In this document: piece after piece, positions 26,300 to 38,480 of the stretch
Numbering within the stretch: position 1 is the stretch's first letter
How the letters are laid out: each line of letters begins with the position of its first letter
NCBI RefSeq assembly: GCF_020882245.1
Contig: NC_083598.1
Span: 11,215,178-11,279,177 of the forward strand
DNA from: Rhopalosiphum padi
Taxonomy: Eukaryota > Arthropoda > Insecta > Hemiptera > Aphididae
DNA: 64,000 nucleotides
Direction of reading: 5' to 3'
The notes under the pieces: generated by a model
Database searches by the model: none
Seen by the model: the letters and a program-made list of their open reading frames with translations, nothing else
What the model was told of the DNA's origin: nothing
Made by a program: the position numbers and the translations under genes

Positions 26300-27350
26300 A
26301 TGGAAAATCGTGTCTTTGTATTCGCGTAGCGGTGGCTCACGTAGTGTCATAGCAGAACAGCACCCCGCCTTTGCGCTCACTCTCTTCGTTGGTCACGTCG
26401 CAGCCGCACTGTCCAACAACCGTGGCAGTGGTATATAATGGTACAACGGTTCGCCGAGGACGACACGTGCCGGGGTGAGTGTAATATGTGCAAAGATATA
26501 CGACGACGACGACGACGATGACAACGTCTGAAACACTCGTCCGATAACGACTTTAACGGCACCGAAGTTTTCTGCAAAACAAACACGACCCCGTTCGGCG
26601 TTAAATAAAACGGCCTCGGTGTAGTCAGAGTTTCGAGTATCTAATTCGGCGGGTTCGTTAGGCGCAATGCGGTCTCGCCGTAATAGAAACGAAGACGATA
26701 TGACGACAACGGCGGAGGAGCTTTTGCATTGCAAGTGACCCGAAAAGGGTTTCGACGCATTGTTTGCGTTGCGTCTTACGTAGATCACATGAACACACGT
26801 ACGCCGCCACCGCCGCCACCGCCACCGACGACAACGACGTATATCATATATTTTATGCTATTTACTCTTCTTGTTTAAATGTCGTCGTCGTAGGTTTCCT
26901 TTTAATGTTCGTACACGCGTGTACGTTTTATTTTGTGTAATAATATCAAAGTTGCGTAGGTGTGAAGGTAGTATTGTTATATGTGTGTTACACGGTGACA
27001 AAAAAAAAAAAATCAAAATCAAATGCGACACATCAGCTGAGAACGTCGCGTGTCGTCTCCGTTTCGTTACATAATATTTGCGTAATTTCGAGCCCAACCG
27101 AGTGAGACGCTCGCGCGTGTTCTTCCGGTTCGCTCGTTTTTCCCCGTAGGTCGTACAGTCGACCGACTATTACGGAGACACGTGTAAGTCAGGGAATTGT
27201 CTCCTTATCGATTATGTGGCTAAATCGCCGCCGCCGCCGCCGCCGCAGTACCGGCGTCACGCATTAATCATGTATAAGTCCCTGTTCCGAGGCGGTGCAT
27301 CTATGAGCGTGTCACGTGCTCACTAACCTAATCCCTTGCGGTCGTATACT
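26300..27350. promoter_or_regulatory. GC/CpG-rich island inside intron 2
   Basis: About 1 kb has markedly more CG dinucleotides than its flanks, with a GCC/ACC-rich run (26803-26838) and a perfect CGC repeat (27226-27246). Several overlapping frames are open on both strands, as expected from CG and trinucleotide content rather than coding. It resembles the promoter island at 61 kb. An alternative promoter for a shorter isoform or an enhancer is plausible; no start codon with a donor in the phase needed by exon 3 was identified. Confidence 0.35.
27226..27246. repeat. (CGC)7 trinucleotide repeat
   Basis: A perfect 21-base CGC repeat lies at the edge of the intron 2 GC island. Confidence 0.95.
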
Positions 27351-30300
27351 ATACGCGCATAACAATGGAGTTATTGTTATATCGTCTATTGACAATACTA
27401 ATAAAAATAATAATAATAATAATGTGGTCTATAAGAATAGACGTTTTCCCAATATTTAACTTGTGTAGTTAAAATGTGCAGTTGGAGCGATTCGACCAAA
27501 ATTATTATGTACTATTTCTTAAAAATACCTTAATAATATAAAAAAAAATTTAAAAAAAAATTGTTCTATTAATTTAGATACGTGTGCAATTTTACAGATC
27601 ATTTAATGGTATACGAAATGATTTTTAATGGCGATTGAACCAAATTTGAGTTAAACCTACTAACATAAACTTTAAGGAATAACAATATAACTGAAAACTA
27701 TCAGTAGCCACGCGTAGCTGTCCGTATACGGTTGTTTATTAAATTATTCTTTTTTTACTTATAATTTATAAATGGTTAGTTTTTCACCAATCGTCGATAT
27801 AAACCAGTAAATAAATTGAGTTTATACAAAACAAAAACAATTGTAATATAAATATGTACATCCGTTTACATTTAATATGTATTGATGAGATCAATATAAC
27901 CTATAAACAAGGTTTAAAAAAAATTCATGTCTTCATTTCTCATTAAGCATTTATATTGTATTAATAAATTATATTATATAAAATCTGAAACATGACAAAC
28001 GTATGATAAAGTATTATAGTACAATAAGCCCATTAAAAAACGACTGATGAACTTCAATTTGTTTTATTTTATTTACTGCGTTTGAAAATTTACCGCTAGT
28101 CCAAATTATTAACAGTATTACTTATTAGTTATTAGATATTTTTCTTTGAGTAGATTAATTTGGTTTGTTCGATCAATTCAACTATTTAAAAAAAAAATTA
28201 ATTTATTGATTATTTTAAGCTAAATACAATAAATAATAAAAAACTACTTTTACTAAAACCCTGTTATGAATTATTTTATTCGTCTGATTGAATTATGTTG
28301 TATATTTTTTTTCTTTTAAACGAATTTTTAATTTATTTGTAGTTTATTATTATTGAATAAAAATTAAAACTATGCATCATTTTTGTATTATATATTCTAT
28401 AATATAATTACAAAATTATTTTTTTAATTTCACTTATGATTTTAAAATATAATTAAAATTAATTTATTAAGCTGACATCATTTTCTATGGAAAAAAAATA
28501 TTTAATAATTAAATATAAAATTAATAATTTCACTTAATAAGTTATTTTGTAAGTACTCCTTCATCTACTTAAGAATATAATTCTTTGAATCGCATATTAT
28601 AAAATATATATTATATTATTATATAAACGGACCATCTTCGATCTTCGAAACAGTATTTTATGAAGACAGTCTATAAATCCCGAGTTTTAAGAATAATAAA
28701 ATATTTTTATCGGATGTATTGCTCTATATAATACTACTAATATAAATATGTTATACTTCTAATAATATATATTTATATAGTTATTTTTACTTATTTTATA
28801 CTAATGAGTATAGCATATATTACACATACACACGTATGAATAATATTAAATTAATAATATTATATTAGTTTTAAAAATGTGTGTCTATAATAACTAAAAC
28901 TAAAACTAAGGAACACTATTTTTTAAGGACATCTGATTAAAAAATGAAATGAAAATCATAGAACTAAATAACGATTCAAAATTTTTTTTTTTTTTTTAAT
29001 TTCAACAATAAAATTGTTATGAGTATTTTATTTAAAATGTTTAAAATACATACGTGTATAAGTTTAAGACACTGTAACCGAATACTGAGTAGTTCTAGAA
29101 GATGTAGAGTATATTACATCAGGTCAGTTAGTAGTCCTAAAATAAAGCGTGTTCCAATACTTTTACGCTTCTCTTTTATGAATATAAAAAAATAACTTCT
29201 TATTTTTTACTTTGTATCTGAATAACAAGTTATTAGTTGTAAAAGAGGGAGAGCATATAATTCATATAATCATATGGTATATCGTGTAAAGTTAGAAAAT
29301 CTACCTCAAACTCGATTAACAATTATTGATGCTGTGTAGGGTTACCAGTTTACCCACGGAAATGATTGAATTAATTGTATACAAACTAGTGTTAATTACA
29401 TTTTAATATTTGTCCGCGATTTATTTAATTTATTAAAATTAGAAAGACCAATGCGCGTTAGAAAAAATAAATAATAAATAAAGCATAAATCATTTTGATT
29501 CAGTGTTTATCAAAACTTACAAAAACTTGAAATAATTCATAAAAAATAACACATTAAAAAAGTTAAGTAAATAAAACTTAACAAAAGTGCATTACCTACA
29601 TACTCATTACTCCTATTGGCTACCGTAAAAATATCTTTTGATTTAGTGTTTACACATTATAAAAATTAAGACGTACCTACATCTATAGCGGACAACATTT
29701 TGATTCTCTCTTTTTTTTTTTTTTTTTGACATACCTTTTAATTCATATGGATTCAGTTTATAACAAACTATTGTTGCTCAGTTATTTAAAAAATTTAAAT
29801 CAACAGCATAATTAATACTCAGTGACCGTAAATATCGTTATTCATCATTATTTGTTATTTCTAGATTCAACTTGTGATATAATTAAAAACTACAATTTCC
29901 CTAACCATGTTAATTTATTTCTGCAATTTTTATGCTTATTTTTTTTATTTGATATCGCTATTATGTTATATTGGGTTAGAAAATGGTCAAAAAATAATTC
30001 CAAGTGTACGATAAGTTATCAAATATAAAGATATTTTTTTTAATTTCAAATGCAATTAAAATACACAGAATTAATACAAAAATATGTAAACTTTCAAAAA
30101 AAAAAAAAATAATAAATAAAAATCAATAATTTTTGAACCGTTATCAAGTCAATATCAAAATTTATAAAAGAAAGGGTAATAATAAATTATTTAATAAAAA
30201 TAATAACAGAGATAAATTAAAATGATAATTATGAAAATTAAAATAAATACTATTACTACATTACCAGATTTTCATATTTAATTTATAAACAAATTTGTAC

Positions 30301-31475
30301 GAAGGGTGCATATTAAATAAGGCTGAAATGTCGACGTCTTCTCACGCAGCGACGTATTTGGGTTGAAAAGAGTTGAGAAAAAAACTAAATTACATCAAAC
30401 CGACTCGACGTAAGCTCTCGCTGCTGTCTTTATTTTTCGTGAATTCAGATACTGTTATGAAATAAATATTATTCAAAACTGGCGCTTATTTAATTCAACA
30501 CTCAATAGTGACAAATTTGATATACAAATCGTTATATAAAACAAACGAGCCATACACTTAGATTACTTCTGATAAAATATATGGGTTAATTAAATGTAAG
30601 AAATAATCGGAGTTCAATATCATGTGTTCTTGAAAATATGATACGGTAGATTTGTAAAAGGGCGGAATCTTATTGAACAATGAGAAATTGAGATTTCTTA
30701 CAAAGTTTATCTTCATATTTTTTTTTTCCAAACCAATATTTATCACCGTGAAATAGACACAGAATATAATACTATAATATAAACAAACAATATTTTTTTT
30801 CTCGATTGCGAGAAAAAAATACTATCTCATTTACAAATTATTAACTTCAAGCGCGCAACGACACGCGACGTAAGTACTTCAAAGAATAAAAACCGTCGGA
30901 TAAATAATAAAAATATAAACTTTATAAACTATATTAATTCTACCAAAATGTTCACTACGATATTATTATACGTGCAATCATCAACACAATATTATATACG
31001 TCTTTTAAAATAATATATATTATTTTTTATCGTGATTTACCGGGATAAGAGTTTTTAGAATTTCGTTTTTCCCCCTCGAGCTGTGTGTCTAACTGTCGAG
31101 TGGTTAAACGGTTGTTAAAGAGGAGTCGTATTAAATGGCTGTAAGAGCGCTCTTTAGCCGTTTTGTTTTACTTTTCAACCGATATACTAAGAAGACGCGC
31201 GAGAGTACAATACTGAAATAAATATTAAATATTTTTAAATCTCCGACAGTGGCTGAAACACACGTACGATGTACATGTTTTATTATAATAAATATCACGG
31301 TGCGTTTGCGATTCGGTGACATGGTCTGTGCATTAAATCGTTATTCCGCGTAATTCCGCAGGCGGATAACGCGCGGCGAGTCTGCGGTGGACACTAAAGT
31401 TTCCGCCGTTGAAAAACCACCGGGTGGTGAGGAGTAGGCGTAGGACGGTAGGTAACAGGGGAAATCCACTGTTCG

Positions 31476-31494
31476 GATGATGATGATGATGATG
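31476..31494. repeat. (GAT)n microsatellite
   Basis: Six full GAT units plus one base lie in the 31-32.7 kb island. Confidence 0.93.
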
Positions 31495-31751
31495 GCGACA
31501 GCGTATAATATTATGTTTGACGATGCTGCACAGGAATCGTTAAAAATCGAATGAGTACTTATTAGTAGTGCTGCGGCGGCGGTGGCGGAGCGTCGTTAAA
31601 AACCGTAGTGCCAGCGTCGAGAATAAACCGCCCGAGAAACGACGCCGATTTATTTACGGGATTATCAATTTTTGCCACCGCCCGAGATACCAATCTCCTT
31701 GTCGGTCATCAATTTTCCGGTCGAAAACCCGTCGGGAACAGGGAGAAAACA

Positions 31752-31770
31752 ATATATATATATATATATA
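31752..31770. repeat. (AT)n microsatellite
   Basis: Nineteen bases of AT repeat lie in the 31-32.7 kb island. It produces alternating Tyr/Ile runs in overlapping frames. Confidence 0.93.
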
Positions 31771-32020
31771 CGATAAACAGTCAAAAGTGTGGTGACGGTC
31801 GGGTGTTTTCGACGGGTGGGAGACGATTGTGGAGAGGACAAGAGGTGTGAGAGTGACCTGTACACGTCGGTGGTTCATTTGTCCGGTATCCCGTAAATCT
31901 GGACGGAGGATCGATGTTTTCCGACCTGGCTTTAAGTCGAAAGGGAAAAACGTATACCACGTGCCATTTATAGGTGCGCGGTGGCAGCGGTCACGGCGGA
32001 AAGTGTCGGACGGTAGGTAC

Positions 32021-32042
32021 CGGCGGCGGCGGCGGCGGCGGC
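32021..32042. repeat. (CGG)7 trinucleotide repeat
   Basis: A perfect 22-base CGG repeat lies in the 31-32.7 kb island. It encodes Arg or Gly runs in chance frames. Confidence 0.94.
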
Positions 32043-34599
32043 AGTGACTATACGACGGCCGTGGAAAATAATTAAATTCCATACAAAAAGGAAAGGTGTG
32101 CAGAGGTACCGTCCCGGTGCCGGACGGGCGGGCGACGCATCCGTTGTTGACGTAATTTATCAAACGATCTTCCGGTCGGATTTGAGCATTTCCCGAAAAG
32201 CTCGTACAGGAAATGAAACGGTGCAAAAAAAAAAAAACACAAGCCGTCGCGGCAATTCGACAACTCTCAGTTGACGTGTATATAACAATAATAATAATAA
32301 TAATACGTTATGGCGGCGGCTCGAGAAACGAAACGTTCAAAAAAAAAAAAAAATACATACGATAACCGTCGACCGGGTGGACTTACGTCCGATTGCTCGC
32401 CATCTATCATACGATTATAGCATGCGCCGACGCACACCACACGTGTCGGTTTCCAAGAGATGGCGGTAACGTATTCTCGGTGACTGCCTCTGTGCTCGTA
32501 TCGTCAGCCGTAATAATTCACACATTCGTCGGAATTTATTACTTTTAAAATTACGACGTAATTTTTTGATTTCTTTTATTTTACAGTCGCGGTTCGGTAT
32601 TAAGAACGACGGAATTGTACATAAAATAAAAAAAAAAAACCGTTAAGCGGTTTGCATTCGGTTGTTCAATTCATCGTGGTCGTGGTCGTTGTCGTTTTAG
32701 TCACCCTTTCAGTATATATAATATTGTGTATATAGTATACGTACCATTGCTCGTAAATCAGTAGTTTTGTTGGTCGAAACTCTTTTTTCGAGATAAAATG
32801 TAGCAGAAAAATGGAAAGAAAAATACAAAAAAACATCGGCGAGAAGTTTTGAAAAATACGCGCAGATAAATAACTTTTCTTCTTCTTTTTTTTTTCATCA
32901 CAATCTTGAGTTATGGCGCGACGGACTCGATGAAAACTGTGAAATTCATTGTAACTTAGTATGCACTTTTATACTCGCTTTTCTTTGCGTTTCGTGAAAA
33001 AAACTCACGACATTCATATTTCATTCACACAAACGTACAGCAAATTATATTAACATAATTTCAAACCTTATTAACAAACATAATATAATAATATGTTCTA
33101 TTCTCCGAGAATTGTAAATGTTCGTGAAAAAAATGAACGTAAATTAAATTAGTTTTTAGTTTAGATTGTGTATATCTATGTGTGCAAAAAATTTGTATTC
33201 ATTCCATTTTTATGAGTTAATAATTGTTTTAATTTGTATACAGACTTATCTAATTTTATCAACGTATACTCATCTATTACTAAGGTAAAATTAACTTAAC
33301 ATCAAAAAAAAAATAGTACAATTTGATAAACGTGGTATTTTTATGATGAAGATTATTTTAATGTATTATTTTGGACACATTTTAATTAAAAAAAAAAACC
33401 ATTTCAAAATAAAAATGCAACGATCAGGATGATTTTCTTAGTGGATTCTTTTTTAATTATTAAACACCATAAATTAAATGATAATTTATAGGAATTTGTA
33501 TTTAAAATTAAGGAAATTTAAGTGAGTATAATAGCTAAATAGCCATATATTTTAATACTTAAATAGTTTTGTTAAGAATAAGCATTCAAGAAGTTTCGTT
33601 ACTGGATAGTTCCTTCACTCAATTCCTCAGTATTTTTAAAATATAGTTAACTTATTTTTTCTTATTTGATATTAACCTTATAGACATCATATTTTGTGCT
33701 TATTTTAAAATATATTTAAAGATTTAACAGAAAAAAAATGAATAAACATTAAAACATGCACTATGTACACATATGTTGTATTCAGAAAGTTCTAAAAAAA
33801 AAACCCATTTTATAAAATACGAGTATAATTTAATATTATAGCGGTTTCCTTTTAATTTAATATTGTTGATAAACGATTTGCAACTTACGGAATAAATATT
33901 AATAATATATTGGTTTAACATACTAGTTTTACAAGGAAATGGTAATGGGACATTTAAACACGAAGAGTCTTGTTTTGACAAATATATAATAAGTGCGTTT
34001 ATATTTGGTTAAATGTATTAACGTATACATATATTTTGTTATTCAATTATTTTTTAAGGCTATATTATACATCAGTAACTTGAAAATATGTATATATGTT
34101 AATCTTAACGGAACAAAGCAACAAGAGTACTTGACTATTAACAATATTGTATAGGCGGCGTACCTATATGTATTATATTATCTATATATATATATTTTGA
34201 ATTTTCAACAGACGTGTATCATTATTGCATACACGGAACGCCATGTTAGAATATATTCCATTTTATTGCGATTTGTGTAACTACTACCTATTAAAATAAT
34301 TGTTGTTATCTAGCTATACATTTATTTTAATAGATAAATGTATCAATTTAAATTAATTAACCTCATCGAAATGTTCAGTATCATATATTCGGATATACTT
34401 CATAACAATATGTTGTTAAACATAACATGGTATAATTAATAACATAATACAAATGATGGCGTCTGATGTGAGTATTAAACAGAATATAAAATAACCAAAT
34501 CGAGCAGAATAAAACCACGATGTAATTTTATACGGACGTATAAAGTACATATAAAAGTAAAATTGTATTTTAATTCATTTGTATATATCGCACCGTATT

Positions 34600-35400
34600 A
34601 ATTACACGTGATCGCCGATCAGACATATATTTCGAATGATCACACAAATGAGATTGAGGTCGTTCCGTTTACGTTTGTATAATAATTGCAGGCTTGTACT
34701 GCTATTTAATAAATTGTTTAACGATCGGTTTAATTGCTAATCAATTTCGGTCGTTCCGTCGAAACGCGTATAAAATATTAATAGGATTTCGACATGGTCC
34801 CATTTTACGGGATTCGTCGAAACCTTCTACCGTAAAAAAAAAAAATGTGTATATACGTATATCCCGAACGGATCAGAGCACGTCTGTTGTGATTTGCGTC
34901 AACGTGATCAGCACTAAAACGCAAAGGGTTTAAAAGTTGCACCAAAGTAATGGTATGCATCGGGGCTGGAAGTGCCTCGGATAAAAACCATCCTATTATA
35001 TTATACTTAAGAGTTAAGGAGCGTTTTTTTTTTTTTTTTTTTTTTTATTATAATTATTATTATCATTCAAACGCATCCCTCGGTGGTAACGTAAACGGAG
35101 GAATAATAATTACGGGTATTATCCACTTAACGACCTCTCCTGCGGGATTCCCGCGCGTAAACCCGGGCTCTCTAAAAACCACAGACTTTCGGCGTACGTA
35201 TTATTATATCGCTCAAAACCGACGGGACGCCGTTTAGAGTAAATAATGACAACATTTTTGATTCGGCCGAGTATGTTTCAGGACACGTTATAAGCCGGTA
35301 AAATTTGATTTTATGATTTTAGGACGGCGCTCTGGGCGTGTTGAACAACAGTCGATTTGTTGACTGATCGGAAAATCGTCGTTTTTCGTATTCGTAATAA
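34600..35400. promoter_or_regulatory. Moderately CG-rich patch inside intron 2
   Basis: CG dinucleotides are enriched relative to flanks, with palindromic-looking words such as gcgtaaacccgggc, and a 20-base poly-T run near 35025. Frames here have no recognisable product. A regulatory or decayed inserted sequence is possible. Confidence 0.2.
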
Positions 35401-38397
35401 TATTATTTTGACGTTGTAGATTTAATCATCGATGACTAATATTTTGGCATGATAATAATATTTATATACATTATATATAATATGTGTTATTTGTATTTTA
35501 AATGTGAGCAAATTGTGCGCAGTTAAGGAGTTTATACAGAATAATCGACAGTGAGAGATGGTGGTAACGAATGTGGATAATATTGTTTTATACGGAGTGA
35601 TTTACAAATCGCACTAACTCTTTTTCTTTCTTTTTTTTTTTTTACTGTTTTAGTCCAACTATGATTTTTTTTAATTATCTACGTATTGACAATATTTTAA
35701 AATACTTAAATTGTTATACCATTTAACGAGAAGTGATGCCATTTTTTTTCCCTAATGAGAATTATTTTTTTTATGGTAAACTGTTAAGCAGGTATCATTT
35801 TCAGAGTATCGATGTACCCGAATTAAAATTCAAACGAATAATTGCTGAGTTATTTAATTGTGTGTACTAAAGGTCTATGGCAATAGAACGGGGGAAGATA
35901 ATATGTGGAATATATAATGGTGTTATGATGATATTATATTAACAATACTATTATTACAATCATTAAAACGTATGGAAATTAACCGAGAATAATAAGTACT
36001 AAATTAAATATTACATACATTTTATATTTTTTTAAAGCATTATTATGATATAATATTTATTCTTGGTTTATTCATTTTAATTACTCGAAAATGTTGTGTT
36101 TAATTTTGATTTCGATATAACAACATTTTGCGAAAAAAAATACAGGAAACTGTTTAAACTATATAAAACATCTAAGTATTCGATAATATTATGATCTTTA
36201 ATACACCTAAAAGTTTCAAAAATCCAAATTTTATAAGATCATTATTAAATTTAAAGTTAGACGTGAGCATGATTTGTGGTTCACTCTGTATAAATAGAAC
36301 GATGGAGCCATAAGCACGTGACTGCCATACTGAGAATAGAAGTTTTGAAAATCGGGGCTCGTGCAATCTTCAGCAAACATATATATATGTATTATAATAT
36401 AATCGCGTGTCCTAAACGAGTGCAGCGGTATTATTCAAACCAATTCGAATGTAAACGGAATCGTTTGTTGATTTTAAAACGCACGTACTTGGTTTCTTGT
36501 GATATTTGTTAAATAAACAGAAAATGTACAATGATCCAAGAAAACCCTGCGGCAATGTTTCATAAATTATAATATTATATTTGCGTATTCTGATTTCGTC
36601 ACTGCAGTAGGTATTACAATAAATTATGATACTATCGACTTAACTTTTAATTACATTGTACAACAATGAACACTGTATCCGTATAAAACAATAAAACGTC
36701 GAAACGAAAATGTTCGACTCTCCGTCTTTCAATAAGACGTATTTCAAGTTTGAATGAAGAAAATTTAAAAAAAATTAAATCATTTAAATATATTCATGTT
36801 ACATTCATTCAATATAGTTGTAGTCAATAAACATTCTTTGTCGAAATTATTATCATCCGTTAATGAATTTCATCACAGTAACGGATTTAATGGATTAAAT
36901 AATATTTTACATTTCGTTATTAATCACGTTTAGCAGATTATCTCGTACATATTATTATATATTATAATATAATATAATATAATACTACATCGACCGTGCG
37001 GAAATGGGAGTGAATCCGTATAAATAAACCACATCAAACGCACGGCGAATTTTCTTTTGAACCGGCACAATGTACGCGTATAACAATAATAATAATAGAT
37101 ATCGGTGGCGGAGGGTTGGCTGAATATTTGCCAACAGCAGACGTTCGGGTGTTCCCGCCGGGCGAATGACACTAAATCAAAAGGCTTACCTCTGAATAAT
37201 TGCGGCGTGCGAGTACACACTATAAATGTATTGCGTGTGCATACAGCGAGATCGCGCGATGACTAACGGTAAAGAAAATGCATCGGTATGATATTCTACA
37301 AGCATATAATGATAACCGTAATAATAATCGTAATAGAGAAACCCGCGAGCGCATTAACGTTTCCGTTGAGGCCAATGACACCGTAATAATATTATATAGC
37401 TATAGGTAGGGTCCGCATATAAAAACGCCCCGAAAACTATCGAAAAGCTCTATAAAACATAACTAAAAAACCTTTCTAACAATTCCCTTAAAAATGGTTC
37501 ACATTTTTTTGTAGACCAGCAAGCGAGGAGAAAACGATGGTATCACATTCGACATTCTTCGCGATTATCTCAATTGAGATAATAATAGTAATACAAAAAC
37601 AAAATTTCGAAATTGAGCGTGTACAATAAATAAACAGTACACTCGAAATAGATACGCAATCAATATGTCACTCTAACTAACTAATAAATTAACTGTTATT
37701 TGATCGAGTCACGGTATAGTTATTATTAAACACACAGTAAAATACCTAAAAAGTATTAAAACGAATATAATGATAAATACAATATAATAATATTATGATT
37801 ACACGAATTGGTAGATCGAATTTCCTAATTCACAATGTATGTAATGTTCAATGCACGCGAGTATGGCTTACATTGAATAAAATACCAATAAATAAAAACC
37901 AGTAAGAATACAACAGAAAAACACGCAAAATGAAAATTTTAATGTATCTGTTACATGTCGAAGCGAATTACCTATGTTATTCGGGTGCATTGTTTCAGAG
38001 CACCTGGAAACAATGCATTTTGCATTACAATCTGATCCCCGATATTATAACGATACAGTAAATGGCACGTGGCACGGTCGCCATGACGACGAGGGCGCAT
38101 GTTGAGGTTTTTGTAATACCACATATCGTAACAAAAGCTCATAATATTACAATAATAACTCTGTCGTCGACCGATTACGACGTTGCATGTCACGCCAATG
38201 TTCGGCCGTGTTTTTGCATGAATTCTCCGCCAAAATAGGACGCTGTTGTAATATTGTTACGGGATGATAAATTCCAGTAATATCGTTTGATACGCTCATC
38301 ATTGTTATGGTCACCGCAGTATTGAGTCTATTCATTTATTTTTGTTTTTTTGTTTTAGGTTTGAATGGCAGGGGAAATGCTCTCATTCCGTACATAC

Positions 38398-38480
38398 CTG
38401 GCAAAAATTTTTCATCTGCAAATTCATCGGTGGCTGTACCGACACTGCACAGCGTTGCGTAGACTACGATTAATGTCCAC
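38398..38480 (-). CDS. Mp: Multiplexin (collagen XV/XVIII-like), exon 2: signal peptide and acidic linker
   Basis: This 83-nt exon has a clear acceptor (tttcag, ending at 38481) and a donor (gtatgt, from 38397). It encodes residues 2 (last base) to 29 plus one base of codon 30. The product is WTLIVVYATLCSVGTA, a hydrophobic stretch with small residues that would allow cleavage after Ala18, then an acidic segment with D20, E21, D24 and E25 leading to FLP. A secreted extracellular-matrix protein is expected to start this way. Phase is 2 at the entry and 1 at the exit, matching the flanking exons exactly. The exon is too short to stand out as an ORF and was found by following splice phases upstream from the TSPN exons. 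Confidence 0.82.

Larger units (their letters stand above)
31050..32720. promoter_or_regulatory. GC/CpG-rich island inside intron 2
   Basis: This is the longest GC-rich stretch apart from the promoter island. It contains GAT, TA, GGC and AAT microsatellites and dense CG dinucleotides. A 190-codon minus-strand frame (31654-32226) and several plus-strand frames overlap each other and look like low-stop chance frames, with tyrosine-isoleucine runs from the TA repeat and arginine runs from the GGC repeat. It could be an internal promoter, possibly bidirectional, or an untranslated alternative first exon. Confidence 0.4.
21890..38397 (-). other. Intron 2 of the multiplexin gene
   Basis: This 16508-nt phase-1 intron has a gtatgt donor and tttttcag acceptor. 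It contains a repeat-like patch near 23490-23720, an inverted-repeat transposon remnant (24338-24684), and three GC/CpG-richer islands at 26.3-27.35, 31.05-32.72 and 34.6-35.4 kb. Another GC-richer patch is at 36990-37350. The rest is AT-rich with no recognisable gene. The islands could be alternative promoters or enhancers. Confidence 0.82.

Noticed and set aside
26393..26788. Minus-strand frame of 131 codons in the first intronic island
   Set aside because: Serine and arginine runs come from a GAC-type repeat, there is no domain, and other frames overlap it.
31654..32226. Minus-strand frame of 190 codons
   Set aside because: It contains a Tyr-Ile run from an AT repeat and an Arg run from a CGG repeat, overlaps other open frames, and lacks any recognisable domain.
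37190..37242. Alternative first coding exon on the minus strand: ATG, 17 codons, then CAGAG/gtaagc
   Set aside because: It leaves two extra bases, but exon 3 needs one, so splicing to 21889 would break the TSPN frame; the peptide is also not a signal peptide.
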